DNA of 64,000 bases. It comes from Arthrobacter bambusae (GTDB lineage Bacteria; Actinomycetota; Actinomycetes; Actinomycetales; Micrococcaceae). Location: contig NZ_JAHHZS010000005.1 of NCBI RefSeq assembly GCF_022606295.1, positions 62,001 through 126,000 on the forward strand, in the 5' to 3' direction. The notes under the pieces were generated by a model, which worked only from the letters and a program-made list of their open reading frames with translations, did no database searches and was not told the DNA's origin. Positions 26,354-36,254 of this stretch are shown here, piece after piece (the stretch's first letter is position 1; every line of letters begins with the position of its first letter). The translations under genes and the position numbers were made by a program.

Positions 26354-28480
26354 GTGCCACATTTGGAAGAGCAAGAACTGACTTGGACAAGCCTGGACCA
26401 GCGCGCCGTGGACACCGTCCGCGTTTTGGCCGCTGACGCCGTCGAGAAGGTCGGCAACGGTCACCCCGGCACGGCCATGAGCCTTGCGCCGGCCGCCTAC
26501 CTGCTGTTCCAGAAGCTGATGCGCCACGACCCGAAGCACCCGGACTGGATCGGCCGTGACCGGTTCATCCTGTCCCCCGGCCACACATCGCTGACCCTGT
26601 ACATCCAGTTGTTCCTTTCCGGCTACGGCCTGGAGCTGAAGGACCTCGAGGCCCTGCGCACGTGGGGATCGCTGACCCCGGGCCACCCGGAATACAAGCA
26701 CACCGCCGGCGTCGAGATCACCACCGGCCCGCTGGGCCAGGGCCTGGCTTCCTCGGTGGGCTTCGCGTACTCGCAGCGCCGCCAACGCGGCCTGTTCGAC
26801 GCCGATGCTCCCGCCGGGCAGAGCCCGTTCGACCACACCATCTGGGTCATTGCCTCCGACGGCGACCTCCAGGAAGGCGTCACCTCGGAAGCTTCTTCCC
26901 TGGCCGGGCACCAGGAACTGGGGAACCTCGTGGTGATCTACGACGAGAACCACATCTCCATCGAAGACGACACCGACGTGGCCTTCACCGAAGACGTCCT
27001 CAAGCGCTACGAGGCCTACGGATGGCACACCCAGCGCGTGGACTGGACCAAGACCGGCGAATACGTCGAAGACGTCCAGGAACTCTACGGCGCGCTGCTC
27101 GCCGCCAAGGCCGAGACGTCCAAGCCGTCCATCATCTCGCTGCGCACCATCATCGGCTACCCGGCGCCCAAGAAGCAGAACACGGGCAAGATCCACGGTT
27201 CCGCCCTTGGCGCAGAGGAAGTCGCAGCCCTGAAGGAAGTCCTGGGCTTCGACCCCGAGCGATCCTTCCAGGTTGACGAGGACGTCCTGGCGCACGCCCG
27301 CGCCGTCGTCGAACGCGGCGCAGCAGAGCGCAGCGAATGGCAGGCATCCTTCGAAGCATGGCAGACCGCCAACCCCGAGGGCGCTGCGCTGCTCGAGCGC
27401 ATCGAGGCCAAGAAGCTTCCGGTCGAGCTCGACTCCGCGCTTCCGGTGTTCGAAGCAGGCAAGGAAGTCTCCACCCGCGCCGCGTCCGGCAAGGTCCTGA
27501 ACGCGATCGGCCCGGTCCTTCCGGAACTGTGGGGCGGCTCCGCCGACCTCGCCGAGTCCAACAACACCACCATCGAGGGTTCGCCGTCGTTCATCCCGGC
27601 CTCGCGCTCCACCGGCGCGTGGAAGGGCAACCCGTACGGCCGGGTCCTGCACTTCGGTATCCGCGAGCACGCCGCGGCGTCGATCGTGAACGGCATCTCG
27701 CTGCACGGCCGCACCCGGGCGTTCTCCGGTACGTTCCTGATCTTCAGCGACTACCAGCGTCCCGCGATCCGCCTCGGCGCGCTCATGGGTGTTCCGTCGC
27801 TGTACGTCTGGACCCACGACTCGATCGGCCTGGGCGAAGACGGCCCCACCCACCAGCCGGTGGAACAACTGTCCACCCTGCGCGCCATCCCGGGCCTGGA
27901 TGTTGTCCGTCCCGGCGACGCCAACGAGGTCGCGGCAGCATGGAAGACCATGCTCGAGAACCACGAGAACCCGGCAGGCATCGTGCTGACCCGCCAGAAC
28001 ATCCCGACCTACGCACGCGGCGAGGGCGTTGCCGAGGGTGACACCTTCGGCTCCACCGCCGGCGTCGCCAAGGGCGGCTACGTCCTGGCAGAAGCTTCGA
28101 AGGACGGCGCCACGGTCCCGGCCGAGGTCATCCTGATCGGCACCGGTTCCGAGGTCCAGCTCGCAGTGAATGCCCGCGAAGCGCTCCAGGCCGAAGGCAT
28201 CGCCACCCGCGTCGTCTCCATGCCGTGCGTCGAGTGGTTCAACAAGCAGGACTCCGCGTACCGCGAATCCGTGCTCCCCGCCGCCGTCAAGGCCCGCGTC
28301 TCGGTCGAAGCCGGCCTGGCCCTGGGCTGGAAGGAATTCGTCGGCGACGCCGGACGATCCATCAGCCTCGAGCACTTCGGCGCCTCCGCGGACTACAAGC
28401 GCCTCTTCAAGGAGTTCGGCATCACGGCAGAAGCAGTCGCCGCTGCTGCCAAGGACTCCCTCGCGGGTCTCAGCAGCTGA
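26354..28480 (+). CDS. tkt: Transketolase
   Basis: 708-residue thiamine diphosphate enzyme moving two-carbon units between sugar phosphates in the pentose phosphate pathway. Conserved pieces: [12 protein letters not shown] near 33, the ThDP motif [14 protein letters not shown] with downstream YDENHISIE near 180-205, and [13 protein letters not shown] near 440. GTG 26354 is taken as start; TTG 26363 is equally possible, and the frame is open about 20 codons upstream. First gene of tkt-tal-pgi-zwf-opcA-pgl, all closely spaced. Confidence 0.95.
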   Translation: MPHLEEQELTWTSLDQRAVDTVRVLAADAVEKVGNGHPGTAMSLAPAAYLLFQKLMRHDPKHPDWIGRDRFILSPGHTSLTLYIQLFLSGYGLELKDLEALRTWGSLTPGHPEYKHTAGVEITTGPLGQGLASSVGFAYSQRRQRGLFDADAPAGQSPFDHTIWVIASDGDLQEGVTSEASSLAGHQELGNLVVIYDENHISIEDDTDVAFTEDVLKRYEAYGWHTQRVDWTKTGEYVEDVQELYGALLAAKAETSKPSIISLRTIIGYPAPKKQNTGKIHGSALGAEEVAALKEVLGFDPERSFQVDEDVLAHARAVVERGAAERSEWQASFEAWQTANPEGAALLERIEAKKLPVELDSALPVFEAGKEVSTRAASGKVLNAIGPVLPELWGGSADLAESNNTTIEGSPSFIPASRSTGAWKGNPYGRVLHFGIREHAAASIVNGISLHGRTRAFSGTFLIFSDYQRPAIRLGALMGVPSLYVWTHDSIGLGEDGPTHQPVEQLSTLRAIPGLDVVRPGDANEVAAAWKTMLENHENPAGIVLTRQNIPTYARGEGVAEGDTFGSTAGVAKGGYVLAEASKDGATVPAEVILIGTGSEVQLAVNAREALQAEGIATRVVSMPCVEWFNKQDSAYRESVLPAAVKARVSVEAGLALGWKEFVGDAGRSISLEHFGASADYKRLFKEFGITAEAVAAAAKDSLAGLSS

Positions 28481-28535
28481 AACGCGTCCGAGACGAATCC
28501 GACAGCAACGAACAGATTTCCAAGGAGATTAAGAA

Positions 28536-29654
28536 ATGACTACGACTCCCACCCAGCAGCTTTCCGACGCCGGTGTGTCCATCTGGCTTGACGACCTTTC
28601 CCGGGAACGCCTTTCCAGCGGCACCTTGCAGAAGCTCATCGACGAGAAGAACGTGGTTGGTGTCACCACCAACCCGTCCATCTTCCACGCTGCCATCACC
28701 GCCGGCAGCGACTACGACGCCGTGATCGCCGAAAAGGCCGCCAAGGGCGCGTCCGTCGAAGAGACCGTCTTCGAGATCACCACCACCGACGTCGCGGATG
28801 CCTGCGACCTCTTCGCCCCGGTCGCGGCAGCGACCAAGGGTGTGGACGGCCGCGTCTCCATCGAGGTGGATCCCCGCCTGGCGTGGGACACCGAAGGCAC
28901 CATCGCCGAGGCCAAGCACCTGTACAAGAAGGTCAACAAGGACAACGTCCACATCAAGATCCCGGCAACCCTTGAAGGCCTCGCCGCCATCACGGCAACC
29001 CTCGCCGAGGGCATCAGCGTCAACGTGACCCTGATCTTCTCCTTGGAGCGCTACCGCGCCGTCATCAACGCTTTCCAGTCCGGCCTGGAGCTGGCCAAGG
29101 AAAACGGCCACGACCTCTCCACGATCCACTCCGTGGCGTCCTTCTTCGTCTCCCGCGTGGACACCGAGATCGACAAGCGCCTGAATGCCCTGGGCACCGA
29201 TGAAGCCAGGGCCCTCAAGGGCAAGGCAGGCGTCGCCAACGCCCGCCTCGCGTACCAGGTCTACGAAGAGCTGTTCTCCACCGAGCGCTGGGCAGTCCTG
29301 GCCGAGGCCGGCGCACTGCCCCAGCGCCCGCTGTGGGCCTCCACCGGCGTCAAGGACCCGGCCTACCCGGACACCCTGTACGTGACCGAACTGGTCGCCG
29401 CGGGCGTCGTCAACACCATGCCGGAAAAGACCCTCGACGCCACGTTCGACCACGGCGTCGTCACGGGTGACACCGTCTCCGGCACGTATGAGGAGGCAAA
29501 CCGCGTCCTCAACGACCTGGAGGGGCTGGGCATTTCCTACAACGACGTCGTCGCAATCCTCGAATCCGAGGGCCTGGACAAGTTCGTCGCCAGCTGGAAG
29601 GAACTTCTGGCCGACGTCGAAGGCGCCCTCGCCTCTGCACGGAAGGCTTCCTAA
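28536..29654 (+). CDS. tal: Transaldolase
   Basis: 372-residue class I aldolase transferring dihydroxyacetone between sugar phosphates. The N-terminal [12 protein letters not shown] and [10 protein letters not shown] (residues ~47-56) are typical, and the Schiff-base lysine lies in VHIKIPAT near 142. It follows tkt by 55 bases with AAGGAGATTAAGAA before the ATG, and precedes pgi by 5 bases. The length matches the longer actinobacterial type rather than the ~220-residue form. Confidence 0.95.
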   Translation: MTTTPTQQLSDAGVSIWLDDLSRERLSSGTLQKLIDEKNVVGVTTNPSIFHAAITAGSDYDAVIAEKAAKGASVEETVFEITTTDVADACDLFAPVAAATKGVDGRVSIEVDPRLAWDTEGTIAEAKHLYKKVNKDNVHIKIPATLEGLAAITATLAEGISVNVTLIFSLERYRAVINAFQSGLELAKENGHDLSTIHSVASFFVSRVDTEIDKRLNALGTDEARALKGKAGVANARLAYQVYEELFSTERWAVLAEAGALPQRPLWASTGVKDPAYPDTLYVTELVAAGVVNTMPEKTLDATFDHGVVTGDTVSGTYEEANRVLNDLEGLGISYNDVVAILESEGLDKFVASWKELLADVEGALASARKAS

Positions 29655-29659
29655 CCCAC

Positions 29660-31291
29660 ATGAGCACTCTCAGCTACGACGCCAGCGGTGCTGCGCAGCA
29701 GGCCATCGAGCAGCACATCCCGGCACTTGTCGAAGACCGGATTGCCACCAGGATTTTCGCCAAGGACCACACTTTGTGGGGTCCGGACGCCGAATCCGAG
29801 TCCGCCATCCGTCTCGGATGGGTGGAAGCGGCAACCGTTTCCCAGCCCTTGGTCGAAGGAATCCTGGAACTCCGGGATGCCCTCCGGGCCGAAGGCGTCT
29901 CCCGCATTGTCCTGTGTGGCATGGGCGGCTCTTCGCTTGCCCCCGAGGTCATTGCCGGCACCGCCGGCGTCGAGCTGACCGTGCTGGACAGCACAGACCC
30001 TGAACAAGTCGGTGCTGCCCTCGCGGACCGCCTCGCCGAGACCGCCATCGTGGTCTCCTCCAAGTCAGGCTCCACCGTGGAGACCGACTCGCAGCGACGG
30101 GTATTCGAGCGGGCCTTCACCGAGGCCGGCATCGATGCCAAGAGCCGCATCGTCATCGTGACCGATCCCGGCTCCCCGCTGGACAAGGCGTCCCGCGAAG
30201 CCGGCTACCGTGCCGTCTTCAACGCCGACCCGAACGTTGGCGGCCGCTTTTCGGCGCTGACCGCTTTTGGATTGGTCCCGAGCGGCCTCGCCGGCGTCGA
30301 CATCCAGGCGTTCCTGGATGAGGCCGAGGAAGCAGCGGAAATCCTCAACGAGGACTCCCCCGAAAACATCGGGCTCCGGCTCGGTGCCGCACTGGGCGGA
30401 ACCACCCCGCTGCGCAACAAGATCGTGATCGTCGAGGACGGTTCCGGAATCGTTGGATTTGCGGACTGGGCCGAACAACTCATCGCCGAGTCCACCGGCA
30501 AGCTCGGCACGGGGGTTCTGCCCGTTGTTGCAGGTCCTTCCGCTCCCGAGGTCAGCAGCGGCGCGGACGACGTCCTGGTGATCCGGCTCGTCGGTGCGGA
30601 ATCCGACGTCGAACTCGGCGAAAACGAGGCAGCCATCGCAGGCGGCCTGGCCACCCAGATGTTCGTCTGGGAATTCGCCACCTCGGTCGCAGGGCGCCTG
30701 CTGGGCATCAACCCGTTTGACCAGCCCGACGTCGAGGCAGCCAAGATCGCCGCACGCGGCCTGTTGGACGCGCGTCCCGAGCCGACGCCGGCGAACTTCG
30801 TCGACGGCGCGATCGAGGTCCGCGGCGGTGCGTGGCTCGGCGACGCTGCAACGGCCGCCGACGCCGTCAAGGCGCTCCTCGGCGAACTCGGCACGGACGG
30901 TTACCTGAGCGTCCAGGCATATTTCGACCGGATCGCCTTCACGCAGCTCGAAGGCATCCGCGACGAGCTCGCCGGAGTCAGCGGCCGGCCGGTGACTTTC
31001 GGCTGGGGCCCGCGCTTCCTTCACTCCACCGGACAATTCCACAAGGGCGGACCGGCCATCGGTTCGTTCCTGCAGGTGACGGCCGCCGCAAGCGGCGACA
31101 TCGCCATCCCTGAACGGCCGTTCACTTTCGGTCAGCTGATTGCGGCCCAGGCCGCCGGCGATGCCCAGGTTCTTGAGGACCACGGCCGTCCGGTCCTACG
31201 GCTGCACCTCACGGACCGCGGAGCCGGTGTCGCCCAGCTCCAGGACATCGTCGCCGCATTGGCCGGCCAGGCCAGCGCGCTCGAAAGCTAA
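29660..31291 (+). CDS. pgi: Glucose-6-phosphate isomerase
   Basis: 543-residue isomerase linking glucose 6-phosphate and fructose 6-phosphate. SIS-type sugar-phosphate binding stretches are CGMGGSSLAPEV near 94-105 and VSSKSGSTVETDSQ near 134-147. It is the actinobacterial form usually found beside transaldolase, related to the isomerase half of tal-pgi fusions, and not the E. coli-like form. The start lies 5 bases after tal and zwf follows 15 bases later. Confidence 0.9.
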   Translation: MSTLSYDASGAAQQAIEQHIPALVEDRIATRIFAKDHTLWGPDAESESAIRLGWVEAATVSQPLVEGILELRDALRAEGVSRIVLCGMGGSSLAPEVIAGTAGVELTVLDSTDPEQVGAALADRLAETAIVVSSKSGSTVETDSQRRVFERAFTEAGIDAKSRIVIVTDPGSPLDKASREAGYRAVFNADPNVGGRFSALTAFGLVPSGLAGVDIQAFLDEAEEAAEILNEDSPENIGLRLGAALGGTTPLRNKIVIVEDGSGIVGFADWAEQLIAESTGKLGTGVLPVVAGPSAPEVSSGADDVLVIRLVGAESDVELGENEAAIAGGLATQMFVWEFATSVAGRLLGINPFDQPDVEAAKIAARGLLDARPEPTPANFVDGAIEVRGGAWLGDAATAADAVKALLGELGTDGYLSVQAYFDRIAFTQLEGIRDELAGVSGRPVTFGWGPRFLHSTGQFHKGGPAIGSFLQVTAAASGDIAIPERPFTFGQLIAAQAAGDAQVLEDHGRPVLRLHLTDRGAGVAQLQDIVAALAGQASALES

Positions 31292-31306
31292 GGCACAAAC
31301 CCAAAC

Positions 31307-32872
31307 ATGCCAGAAACTGAAATCGGTTACCGGTCCACCGGAAAGGCAAGCCACCGCAATCCCCTCCGGGATCCGCGGGACCGGCGCCTGAACCGCATCG
31401 CAGGGCCTTCGTCATTGGTGTTCTTCGGAGTCACCGGTGACCTCGCCCGCAAGAAACTCATGCCGGCGGTCTATGACCTAGCCAACCGCGGGCTGTTGCC
31501 GCCGAGCTTCGCGCTCGTCGGCTTCGGCCGGCGGGACTGGAGCAACGAGGACTTCGCGAACGAGGTCAAGGAGAACGTCAAGGCGCACTCCCGGACCCCG
31601 TTCGACGACGCCGTCTGGAACCAGCTCTCCGAGGGCATCCGCTTCGTCCAGGGAGAGTTCGACGACGACCAGGCGTTCAAGCGCCTCAGCGCCACCCTGG
31701 ACGAACTGGACGAAACCCGCGGCACCCGCGGAAATCATGGTTTCTACCTGTCCATTCCGCCCAAGGCCTTCGAGCAGGTCTGCCAACAGCTCTCCAAGCA
31801 CGGACTGGCGCAGGCCGGCGACGGGCAGTGGCGCCGGGTAGTGATCGAGAAGCCGTTCGGGCACGACCTGGAGTCCGCGCGCAAGCTCAACGACATCGTG
31901 GAGTCCGTCTTCCCGCCGGACGCGGTCTTCCGCATCGACCACTACCTGGGCAAGGAAACGGTCCAGAACATCCTGGCCCTGCGCTTCGCCAACCAGCTGT
32001 TCGAACCGCTCTGGAACGCCAACTACGTCGACCACGTCCAGATCACCATGGCCGAGGACATCGGCACCGGCGGACGGGCCGGTTATTACGACGGCGTCGG
32101 CGCCGCACGCGACGTCATCCAGAACCACCTCCTGCAGCTGCTGGCCCTGACCGCCATGGAGGAGCCCATCTCCTTCAACGCCGACGACCTGCGTGCCGAA
32201 AAGGAAAAGGTCCTCGCAGCCGTCAGGCTCCCCGAGGACCTCTCCAGCCACTCCGCCCGCGGCCAGTTCGCCGGCGGCTGGCAGGGCGGCGAGCTCGTGC
32301 AGGGCTACCTCGAGGAAGACGGCATTCCGGCCGATTCCAAGACGGAAACCTACGCGGCCATCCGCCTGGACATCAACACCCGGCGCTGGGCCGGTGCGCC
32401 GTTCTACCTCCGGGCAGGCAAACGCCTGGGCCGGCGCGTCACGGAAATCGCCGTGGTGTTCAAGCGGGCGCCCAACCTGCTCTTCCGCGGCCACGGCGAA
32501 GACGACTTCGGCCAGAATGCCGTGGTCATCCGCGTCCAGCCCGACGAGGGGGCCACCATCCGCTTCGGATCCAAGGTACCGGGAACGCAGATGGAAGTCC
32601 GCGACGTGACCATGGACTTCGGCTACGGACACTCGTTCACCGAGTCCAGCCCCGAAGCCTACGAACGCCTCATCCTGGACGTGCTGCTGGGCGAGCCCCC
32701 GCTCTTCCCGCGGCACCAGGAAGTCGAGGAGTCCTGGAAGATCCTGGACCCCTTCGAGGAATACTGGGCCGGCCTCGACGAACAGCCCGAACCCTACGCT
32801 CCCGGCAGCTGGGGCCCGGCCTCGGCCGACGAGCTCCTTGCCCGCGACGGACGAACCTGGAGAAGGCCATGA
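31307..32872 (+). CDS. zwf: Glucose-6-phosphate 1-dehydrogenase
   Basis: 521-residue enzyme oxidising glucose 6-phosphate to 6-phosphogluconolactone with NADP. The dinucleotide motif FGVTGDLARKKL lies near 40-51, and the catalytic motif RIDHYLGKETVQN near 209-221. The stop overlaps the opcA start (ATGA). OpcA, needed for activity or assembly of actinobacterial Zwf, and the lactonase Pgl follow at once, so the oxidative branch is one transcription unit. Confidence 0.96.
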   Translation: MPETEIGYRSTGKASHRNPLRDPRDRRLNRIAGPSSLVFFGVTGDLARKKLMPAVYDLANRGLLPPSFALVGFGRRDWSNEDFANEVKENVKAHSRTPFDDAVWNQLSEGIRFVQGEFDDDQAFKRLSATLDELDETRGTRGNHGFYLSIPPKAFEQVCQQLSKHGLAQAGDGQWRRVVIEKPFGHDLESARKLNDIVESVFPPDAVFRIDHYLGKETVQNILALRFANQLFEPLWNANYVDHVQITMAEDIGTGGRAGYYDGVGAARDVIQNHLLQLLALTAMEEPISFNADDLRAEKEKVLAAVRLPEDLSSHSARGQFAGGWQGGELVQGYLEEDGIPADSKTETYAAIRLDINTRRWAGAPFYLRAGKRLGRRVTEIAVVFKRAPNLLFRGHGEDDFGQNAVVIRVQPDEGATIRFGSKVPGTQMEVRDVTMDFGYGHSFTESSPEAYERLILDVLLGEPPLFPRHQEVEESWKILDPFEEYWAGLDEQPEPYAPGSWGPASADELLARDGRTWRRP

Positions 32873-33792
32873 TCGTAGATCTTCCCGACACCACCACCTC
32901 CAAGATCTCCAAGAAGATCACCTCCCTGCGCGAGCAGGGAGGGGTGATCGCCCTTGGACGCGTCCTGACCCTCGTGGTCGTCACGAAGTCCGGCCTCGAG
33001 GAAGAAGCCATCGAGGCAGCCAACGAGGCCAGCCGCGAACACCCCTGCCGGATCATCGTCCTCGCGGACGCAGGCAGCGAAGCGCCCAACCGCCTCGACG
33101 CCCAGATCCGGGTGGGCGGCGACGCCGGAGCCTCCGAGGTCATCGTGCTGCGCGGCTACGGCGAGCTCGCCAAGGAAAGCGAGTCCCTCGTCGCCGCACT
33201 GCTCCTCCCGGACGCGCCGATCGTGGCCTGGTGGCCGCACGGCGCACCCGAGAACGCCTGCGAGACATCGATCGGACGCATCGCGCACCGCCGCATCACG
33301 GACTCGGCCAACGAAGCCGACCCCGCGGCGGCGCTTGCCCGGATCCGGAAGACGTACCGCGCCGGGGACACCGACCTCGCCTGGACACGCCTGACCAACT
33401 GGCGCCTCCAGCTCGCGGCAGCCCTGGACCAGGTGGACGAATCCCCCGTCACGGCCATCGCCGTCGAGGGGGCTTCGGACTCGCCCAGCACCCTGCTGCT
33501 GGCCGCCTGGCTCACCCTGTTCCTCGACGCTCCGGTCCAGATCGTCGCCGACCCGGCGGGAACAGGCATCCGCAGGGTGCGGCTCAGCCGCGCCACGGGC
33601 GACGTCCAGCTGGTCCGTCCGGGCCTCACCGTGGCGGAACTGACTCAGCCGGGCCAGCCCGCCCAGCGGATCTCACTGCCCCGCCGAAGCCTCCGGGATT
33701 GCCTCGCCGAAGAATTGCGTCGCCTTGATCCGGACGATGTCTTCGGAGAAGTGATTACTATGGGACTGCCCCGAACCAATAGCAAGGAGTGA
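32869..33792 (+). CDS. opcA: Glucose-6-phosphate dehydrogenase assembly protein OpcA
   Basis: 307-residue actinobacterial and cyanobacterial partner of Zwf, known as an activator or assembly factor. It opens with MIVDLPDTTTSKISKKI and has the family stretch PDAPIVAWWPHGAPENA near 113-129 and RLTNWRLQLAAALDQ near 175. ATG 32869 overlaps the zwf stop; its own stop overlaps a possible GTG of pgl. Confidence 0.94.
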   Translation: MIVDLPDTTTSKISKKITSLREQGGVIALGRVLTLVVVTKSGLEEEAIEAANEASREHPCRIIVLADAGSEAPNRLDAQIRVGGDAGASEVIVLRGYGELAKESESLVAALLLPDAPIVAWWPHGAPENACETSIGRIAHRRITDSANEADPAAALARIRKTYRAGDTDLAWTRLTNWRLQLAAALDQVDESPVTAIAVEGASDSPSTLLLAAWLTLFLDAPVQIVADPAGTGIRRVRLSRATGDVQLVRPGLTVAELTQPGQPAQRISLPRRSLRDCLAEELRRLDPDDVFGEVITMGLPRTNSKE

Positions 33793-33800
33793 CCGTCCCA

Positions 33801-34619
33801 GTGAGCGCCGACCCCAGAGTAAGCATCCATCCCGACTCCGCCGTCCTGATGGCCGCGATCGCAGCGCGGCTCATCACCAAGCTGGTGGACATCCAGGACA
33901 AGCACGGGGAAGCCACTGTGGTCCTCACCGGCGGTACCGTGGGCATCGGCACCCTGAAAGCGGTTGCCGACTCGCCAGCAGCGCCGGCTGTTGACTGGTC
34001 CCGGGTGAACTTCTGGTGGGGTGACGAGCGCTTCGTTGGCAAGGACAGCACGGACCGCAACACCGTTCAGGCGCGTGAGGCGTTGCTTGCCAGCTTGCCG
34101 GTTGACCCGGCCCGGGTGCACGAACCGGGTTCAACGGACGAGTTCGACACGGCGGACGAGGCCGCAGCGGACTACGCGGCCCGGCTCAAGGCCGCAGCTG
34201 CCGCCGAGCACGCCGCCGACGCTTCGGACAACCGTCCGGAGGAGGCCGGTGAGTTGCCGCGTTTCGACGTCCTGCTCCTCGGCGTGGGTCCGGATGCGCA
34301 CATTGCGTCACTCTTCCCCGAGCAAGCGGGTATCCGCGTGAAGGACCGTACGGTCGTGGGGGTCGAGAACTCCCCCAAGCCGCCGCCGTCGAGGATTTCG
34401 CTGACGTTGCCCGCGATCAATTCGGCCGAGGAAATCTGGATGGTCGTGGCGGGCGAGGACAAGGCCGGGGCTGTCGGACTGGCCCTCGCAGGGGCCAACC
34501 CGGTCCAGGTTCCCGCCTCCGGTCCTAGCGGCCGGTCGAGGACCCTATGGCTCATCGATGAAAACGCGGCCTCACGTGTCCCCCAGCAGCTCATCCGCAA
34601 GGATCCCGCGGGCGCGTAG
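33801..34619 (+). CDS. pgl: 6-phosphogluconolactonase
   Basis: 272-residue lactonase hydrolysing 6-phosphogluconolactone. Family motifs: VVLTGGTVGIGTL near 38-50, WWGDERFV near 73-80 and LGVGPDAHIASLFPEQ near 162-177 (GPDxHxASLFP). GTG 33801 is chosen because AAGGAG lies 11 bases upstream; GTG 33789 overlaps the opcA stop and has no room for a ribosome-binding site. Its 3' end overlaps the convergent rbpA gene by 48 bases. Confidence 0.92.
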   Translation: MSADPRVSIHPDSAVLMAAIAARLITKLVDIQDKHGEATVVLTGGTVGIGTLKAVADSPAAPAVDWSRVNFWWGDERFVGKDSTDRNTVQAREALLASLPVDPARVHEPGSTDEFDTADEAAADYAARLKAAAAAEHAADASDNRPEEAGELPRFDVLLLGVGPDAHIASLFPEQAGIRVKDRTVVGVENSPKPPPSRISLTLPAINSAEEIWMVVAGEDKAGAVGLALAGANPVQVPASGPSGRSRTLWLIDENAASRVPQQLIRKDPAGA

Positions 34620-34967
34620 CCGCTTGAGCGCTCCGGCCAGGACAATCTCCGCGTCTTGGCTGGAGCGTCTTTCTTTAACGTAGTCCAGGTGGCTCTTGAA
34701 GACTTCCTCGTCCGCACGTTCCATGGTGGCCTCGCCCTGTTCGCGCACGGCAATCAGGCCACATTTAGGGCAGTCCCACCGAATCGGGATTTGATCTTCC
34801 GGGAGCTTAACGAAAACAAGCCGCGTTTCATGTCCCTTGGCGCACCAATAGGGAACACGAATACGCGGCAGGCTTTCGCCAACAACAGAGTCGGGCTGGT
34901 TTCTCGGGGCCGATCCGGCTGTTACGCCGGCCCGTGTGCCCCGGAATCCGGAAGTACCATGAACCAT
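34572..34967 (-). CDS. rbpA: RNA polymerase-binding protein RbpA
   Basis: 131-residue actinobacterial transcription factor that binds the primary sigma factor and stabilises the open promoter complex. The core domain shows RVPYWCAKGHETRLVF near 37-52 and PIRWDCPKCG near 61-70; the C-terminal half (EEVFKSHLDYVKERRS) is the sigma-interaction domain. An AAGGGG sequence lies ahead of the ATG. The 3' end overlaps pgl by 48 bases in tail-to-tail orientation. Confidence 0.95.
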   Translation of the reverse strand: MVHGTSGFRGTRAGVTAGSAPRNQPDSVVGESLPRIRVPYWCAKGHETRLVFVKLPEDQIPIRWDCPKCGLIAVREQGEATMERADEEVFKSHLDYVKERRSSQDAEIVLAGALKRLRARGILADELLGDT

Positions 34968-34988
34968 CGTCGATCCCCTTGAGAGTTC

Positions 34989-35017
34989 GGCTGCATGGCG
35001 GTGAAGGCCATGCAGCC
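34989..35017 (-). terminator. Terminator after secG
   Basis: An 11-bp stem (GGCTGCATGGC / GCCATGCAGCC) with a 7-base loop lies 34 bases after the secG stop, upstream of rbpA. No T-run follows. Confidence 0.65.
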
Positions 35018-35050
35018 TAGTCTAATCGGAGGATCCCGACACGGGCAGTG

Positions 35051-35308
35051 CTAGGAGTCTCCGCCTGAAGTGAAACGCATGATGAGGCCAAGCCCGATGA
35101 TGACGACGCCCCATGTGCAGCCCAAAACGATGGTGAAGCGGTTGAGGTTTCGCTCTGCGACACCTGAAGAACTCAATCCTGAGCTCATGCCACCGCCAAA
35201 CATATCGGACAACCCGCCGCCCCGCCCCTTGTGGAGGAGGATGAGCAGCGTCAGCAGAAGACTGGTGATGCCCAGCAGGATCTGCAGAATAACTTGAAGA
35301 ACGTCCAC
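35051..35308 (-). CDS. secG: Preprotein translocase subunit SecG
   Basis: 85-residue membrane protein of the SecYEG channel. Two helices are visible (residues ~4-24 and ~60-79) separated by the conserved glycine-rich loop HKGRGGGLSDMFGGG. It follows tpiA by 47 bases on the same strand, as in other actinobacteria, and may be co-transcribed with the gap-pgk-tpiA run. Confidence 0.94.
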   Translation of the reverse strand: MDVLQVILQILLGITSLLLTLLILLHKGRGGGLSDMFGGGMSSGLSSSGVAERNLNRFTIVLGCTWGVVIIGLGLIMRFTSGGDS

Positions 35309-35355
35309 GACGGCCTTTCAGAAGAGCGGAAAACGGGAGCGGAACCTAAAACGGA

Positions 35356-36171
35356 CTAAGCCGCGCTGAGGTGGCTCTCGAACCTGACAATGTTAGCAAA
35401 CTCGGCGGGGTCCAGGCTCGCGCCACCCACGAGCAAACCGTCGACGTCGCTTTCGGCCATGATTGCTGCCGCGTTGTTAGCCTTGACCGAGCCGCCGTAG
35501 AGGAGGCGGGTCTTGGCGGCCACCGCATCGTCGAACAATGAGGCGAGCTCCGAGCGGATCGCCGCGCACATCTCCTGCGCGTCTTCGGGACCAGCGACTT
35601 CTCCGGTCCCAATGGCCCAGACAGGCTCGTAGGCGACAACCAGTTCGCCTGCTTGCTCCACGGAGAGGCCCTCGACGCCGGCGCGCAGCTGGGCGAGCGT
35701 GTGCTCCACATGGGTGCCGGCCTGGCGGACCTCAAGGCCCTCGCCGACACACAAGACGGGCGTGACGTCGTGGCGGAAGGCGGCTTTGACCTTCGCGTTG
35801 AGGACCTGGTCGTCCTCGTTGTGGATGGTGCGGCGTTCGCTGTGTCCCACGAGGACGTAGGCGCAGCCAAGCTTGTTGAGGAACTGCCCGGAGATATCGC
35901 CCGTGTATGCACCGGAGTCGAATTGCGAAAGGTCCTGGCCGCCGTAGACGACGTCCAGCTCGTCGCCCTGAACGAGGGTCTGCACGCCGCGCAGGTCGGT
36001 AAACGGCGGGAAGACCGAAACCTCCACCCGGCTGTAGTCGTGCTTGGCGTCGGACAAGGTCCATGCCAGCTTCTGCAGCAGGGTGATGCCTTGGACGTGG
36101 TCCATGTTCATCTTCCAGTTACCGGCGATGAAGGGCTTGCGGATGAAGTTTCCGTTGGCAGAAGTTGTCAC
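35356..36171 (-). CDS. tpiA: Triosephosphate isomerase
   Basis: 271-residue glycolytic enzyme interconverting dihydroxyacetone phosphate and glyceraldehyde 3-phosphate. The catalytic lysine is in AGNWKMN near 16-22, the histidine in LVGHSERR near 107-114, and the glutamate in [11 protein letters not shown] near 180-190; the phosphate loop GGSV is near 228. A strong hairpin lies between pgk and tpiA. Confidence 0.96.
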   Translation of the reverse strand: MTTSANGNFIRKPFIAGNWKMNMDHVQGITLLQKLAWTLSDAKHDYSRVEVSVFPPFTDLRGVQTLVQGDELDVVYGGQDLSQFDSGAYTGDISGQFLNKLGCAYVLVGHSERRTIHNEDDQVLNAKVKAAFRHDVTPVLCVGEGLEVRQAGTHVEHTLAQLRAGVEGLSVEQAGELVVAYEPVWAIGTGEVAGPEDAQEMCAAIRSELASLFDDAVAAKTRLLYGGSVKANNAAAIMAESDVDGLLVGGASLDPAEFANIVRFESHLSAA

Positions 36172-36203
36172 GTGTGCTCCAAAGATGCGTTGAGATAGGG
36201 AAA

Positions 36204-36245
36204 GCCGGCGGGGCGCTTGCCTTCCAGGAAGGGCGCCCCGCCGGC
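36204..36245 (-). terminator. Hairpin between pgk and tpiA
   Basis: A 13-bp perfect stem (GCCGGCGGGGCGC) with a 16-base loop starts 9 bases after the pgk stop and is followed on the minus strand by TTTCCC. It may terminate or attenuate transcription into tpiA. Confidence 0.75.
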
Positions 36246-36254
36246 CGTGTAGCC

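Noticed and set aside
26249-28375. A 708-codon open frame on the minus strand opposite tkt
   Set aside because: Long antisense frames are expected in high-GC coding DNA; the plus strand encodes an unmistakable transketolase and the antisense protein has no recognisable domain.
31828-32868. Apparent long upstream extension of opcA through zwf
   Set aside because: This stretch is a shifted frame of zwf; ATG 32869 overlaps the zwf stop and matches the OpcA N-terminus.
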